From Bacteroidota bacterium (GTDB lineage: Bacteria > Bacteroidota > Bacteroidia > Flavobacteriales > Weeksellaceae): a stretch of 8,040 bases of DNA. Below are positions 6,563 through 8,040 of this stretch, in pieces. The translations under genes were made by a program, and so were the position numbers. The DNA lies in NCBI GenBank assembly GCA_023399675.1, contig JAEWOM010000114.1:1-8040 (forward strand). Direction: 5' to 3'. Every line of letters begins with the position of its first letter. Position 1 is the first letter of the stretch. The notes beneath the pieces are model-generated. The model searched no databases, had not been told where the DNA came from, and worked only from the letters and a program-made list of their open reading frames with translations.

Positions 6563-7486
6563 TTAGACGTTTTTTTCAGATTTGCTTTCGTTTTGGGAAT
6601 CGCTGCGGTTTTGAAAGTTGCTGACGTTGCGACGGCTGGTCGCTCCTGAAATTCTGCTTCCGAAACCACTTCTGCGTGAAGATGTCGGGTAGGAATTGAA
6701 ATTCGTTTCATTGTCGCGGTTGCGATTTAAGCTTTGTGAATAATAAGAATTCGGGTTGTCCATTCCGGAGCGTTCATATTTCGAAGAATATCTCGAGTCC
6801 TGTTCTCTTTGTTGATTCCCACTGAATTTCCGATGGTTTTCATCGTGGTAAAAACTGTCTACGTATCCGAAATCTCTTCTTGCGTGGTTGTCATAACCTC
6901 TGGCTACACCACGTCTGTCGCTGCTTTGCGAAATTGGCCACCTGCCGGAATAATCATTGTCTAATCCTGAACCGTATCGGTCGCGACTGTCCCGGTAGTC
7001 GCTGTCATAGGATCGTGAACCGTAATTGATGCTGTGCTCGGATCCTGTGTTATATCTTCTTTCATGATCGCGGTTTCTGTAACCGGCATTTTTGTAAAAG
7101 TCTTTCTCTTTATCTGTGTATCGGCGGTTCTCATTGTCATATTCATTTCTGCCGAAAACATCATCGAAATAATCATCGAGGTCGTCATTTCTGTATCTGT
7201 CGGAATTGTTTCCTGATGAAAATCGTCCGCGTGCTCCGTAGTTACTTGCTTCGAAATCGTCGTTATATCTGTTTCCGCGATAGTTATTGTCGTAATCGCT
7301 GTTGTAGGAAGTGTCAGGTGTCCGGTTGTATTGATTTTCATAGGAATGTTCTGAACCGTAGTTCCCGCGTTCGTTTTCGTAGTCAAAATCATCCCAGCTG
7401 TCATTAAAACTGTATCTTCTGTCTGAATTATCTCTGTTTGGCGAGTGTCTTCTGTTTCCGTACTCGGAATCTCTATGTGGTGCCAT
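6563..7486 (-). CDS. Arg/Tyr/Asn/Asp/Ser-rich intrinsically disordered protein
   Basis: I do not recognise a named family. The 307-residue product is low-complexity throughout: by hand count about 43 Arg, 31 Tyr and only 7 Lys, with no Cys. It has many Asn, Asp, Ser and Gly, few aliphatic residues, and Trp only at 31 and 183. No signal peptide, membrane segment or folded domain is visible. GSEHS occurs twice (44-48 and 148-152), and acidic-aromatic patches occur at 31-40 (WDDFDYENER) and 101-111 (DDLDDYFDDVF). The C-terminal 40 residues are Arg/Ser-rich (RRSGFGSRISGATSRR). It is a polyampholyte with interleaved Tyr and Arg, like proteins that self-associate or form condensates. Its style recalls disordered Bacteroidota stress proteins often found near DUF892 genes. 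The gene is real because the frame is open for 924 bp, sits between hairpins, and shares motifs with its upstream neighbour. The ATG at 7484-7486 follows A/T-rich leader. Confidence 0.75.
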   Translation of the reverse strand: MAPHRDSEYGNRRHSPNRDNSDRRYSFNDSWDDFDYENERGNYGSEHSYENQYNRTPDTSYNSDYDNNYRGNRYNDDFEASNYGARGRFSSGNNSDRYRNDDLDDYFDDVFGRNEYDNENRRYTDKEKDFYKNAGYRNRDHERRYNTGSEHSINYGSRSYDSDYRDSRDRYGSGLDNDYSGRWPISQSSDRRGVARGYDNHARRDFGYVDSFYHDENHRKFSGNQQREQDSRYSSKYERSGMDNPNSYYSQSLNRNRDNETNFNSYPTSSRRSGFGSRISGATSRRNVSNFQNRSDSQNESKSEKNV

Positions 7487-7538
7487 AATATTAATATTTT
7501 TTGATTTGTATGTTTGGTTGTAATTTCATTGAATAGAC

Positions 7539-7572
7539 GAAACCGCAGGCGAATAAGTCCGCCTGCAGTTTC
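7539..7572 (-). other. strong 13-bp stem-loop between the two low-complexity genes
   Basis: In minus-strand RNA, GAAACUGCAGGCG (plus 7560-7572) pairs with CGCCUGCGGUUUC (plus 7539-7551) over 13 bp including one U-G, closing an 8-base loop (GACUUAUU). On the plus strand the wobble pair is a C-A mismatch. It starts 12 bp after the stop of the upstream gene. There is no U-run, so simple intrinsic termination is doubtful; partial termination, 3'-end protection or processing would fit. The rest of this 98-bp gap is A/T-rich leader of the next gene, with no clear TAnnTTTG box on the minus strand. Confidence 0.55.
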
Positions 7573-7584
7573 TGGAGATTTTTA

Positions 7585-8040
7585 TTAATCTCTGTTATTT
7601 CCACGGCCTCTTCTGCTCTCTGAAGAGCCGCTGTTGCTGTCGCTTCCGCTTCTTCTGTTACGGAATTCGCGCTGATGGTCGTCAAAACGGTCATGTTTTA
7701 TTCCGGAATATTCGGAACCGCGGTGGTCATATCCGCCGTAGTTGGTTCTACGGTTTCTGTCCGATTGACGTTCCAGATCATATCTGTCCTGAGAATTGGT
7801 TCGTCCGTAGTTTGAGCGTCCGCTCATATTGTTTTCTGAACCCCAAGCACTTCGCGAGCTGCTTTGCTGGTTTCCTCTTCCTGATCTGTGGTCATCATCG
7901 CGTTCATAATCAGAACTCCATCTGTCATTTCTGCCGCTGTGCCTTCTGTAATCGTTTTCAGAATCCCATCTGTTTCCGCGGTCATTTTCGTTGCGGTAGT
8001 TTGAATTTGTGGAATAATCATCATCCCATCGGTTTTCCCT
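7585..8040 (-). CDS. partial Arg/Asn/Asp/Trp-rich low-complexity protein, 5' end outside window
   Basis: The frame ending at the TAA at 7585-7587 stays open to the window edge, giving at least 151 visible residues. The internal Met at 7825-7827 is unlikely to be the true start, because the same biased composition continues upstream of it. From the edge, Trp occurs at visible residues 5, 25, 41 and 66 in similar settings (NRWDDDY, NRWDSEND, DRWSSDYE, SAWGSEN), an irregular repeat of about 16-25 residues. Further on are NYGR, NYGGYDHRGSEYS (100-112) and an Arg/Gly/Ser end (SESRRGRGNNRD). The GSE[HY]S and W-D-D patterns also occur in the next gene, suggesting paralogues or a shared repeat. There are no Cys, no hydrophobic segment and no recognisable domain. 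Family and function are unknown; disorder and self-association are inferred from composition. Confidence 0.65.
   Translation of the reverse strand, partial: RENRWDDDYSTNSNYRNENDRGNRWDSENDYRRHSGRNDRWSSDYERDDDHRSGRGNQQSSSRSAWGSENNMSGRSNYGRTNSQDRYDLERQSDRNRRTNYGGYDHRGSEYSGIKHDRFDDHQREFRNRRSGSDSNSGSSESRRGRGNNRD

Noticed and set aside
6508..6711. 67-codon minus-strand frame at the 3' end of the low-complexity gene
   Set aside because: It lies mostly inside the 6563-7486 gene in another frame, shows no domain, and its end covers the intergenic hairpin.
6961..7404. 147-codon minus-strand frame with a Thr/Met-rich product
   Set aside because: It is an out-of-frame shadow of the low-complexity gene at 6563-7486. 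The Thr/Met bias comes from shifting its GAT/AGA/AAC-rich codons by one base.
7539..7572. Integron attC-like or REP-type recombination site
   Set aside because: The stem lacks GTTRRRY/RYYYAAC core sites, occurs once, and no integrase or transposase is present.
7824..8024. 66-codon minus-strand frame overlapping the partial low-complexity gene
   Set aside because: The frame continuing from 7585 through 8040 keeps the same biased composition and repeats, whereas this one is a Thr/Met-rich shifted shadow.

Overview
The window looks like chromosome of a Bacteroidota bacterium, most likely a flavobacterium of the Chryseobacterium/Weeksellaceae type. This is inferred from protein style, A-rich and SD-poor sequence before start codons, one Bacteroidota-type -7 box (TATCTTTG), and a GC content judged by eye at about two-fifths. 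No tRNA, rRNA, CRISPR array or insertion sequence is visible.

Left part, + strand, positions 60-5218. A small GNAT acetyltransferase (60-557) overlaps by 59 bp a PLP-dependent fold-III racemase of the alanine/ornithine racemase group (499-1611). A hairpin, probably a terminator, follows. Next is an AraC-type regulator (1726-2619), whose stop codon overlaps the start of a two-domain GNAT-plus-carbon-nitrogen-hydrolase protein (2616-4316). An MscS-type mechanosensitive channel (best start 4379, end 5218) ends the rightward group. Two acetyltransferase domains, a racemase and an amidase domain close together suggest, as inference only, metabolism of amino acids or N-acyl amines, with the AraC protein as local regulator.

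Right part, - strand, positions 8040-5237. Reading leftward come a 5'-truncated Arg/Asn/Asp/Ser/Tyr-rich low-complexity protein (7585 to beyond 8040), a second protein of the same style (6563-7486), and a YciE/YciF-type (DUF892) ferritin-like protein with disordered extensions on both sides (5650-6489). A strong minus-strand Rho-independent terminator follows at 5605-5634. Last is a separate 82-codon gene (5237-5485) whose product resembles a small domain found in phage tail and virion proteins. It is convergent with the channel gene.

The three-gene disordered-protein/ferritin-like group is the least ordinary part. The two low-complexity proteins share motifs (GSE[HY]S, W-D-D/S-rich segments). 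The C-terminal tail of the ferritin-like protein has the same Arg/Tyr/Asn/Glu flavour. Each of the three genes is followed by a hairpin that pairs better in minus-strand RNA than in plus-strand RNA. A stress-protection role is plausible from the DUF892 family, but the function of the disordered proteins cannot be read from sequence.
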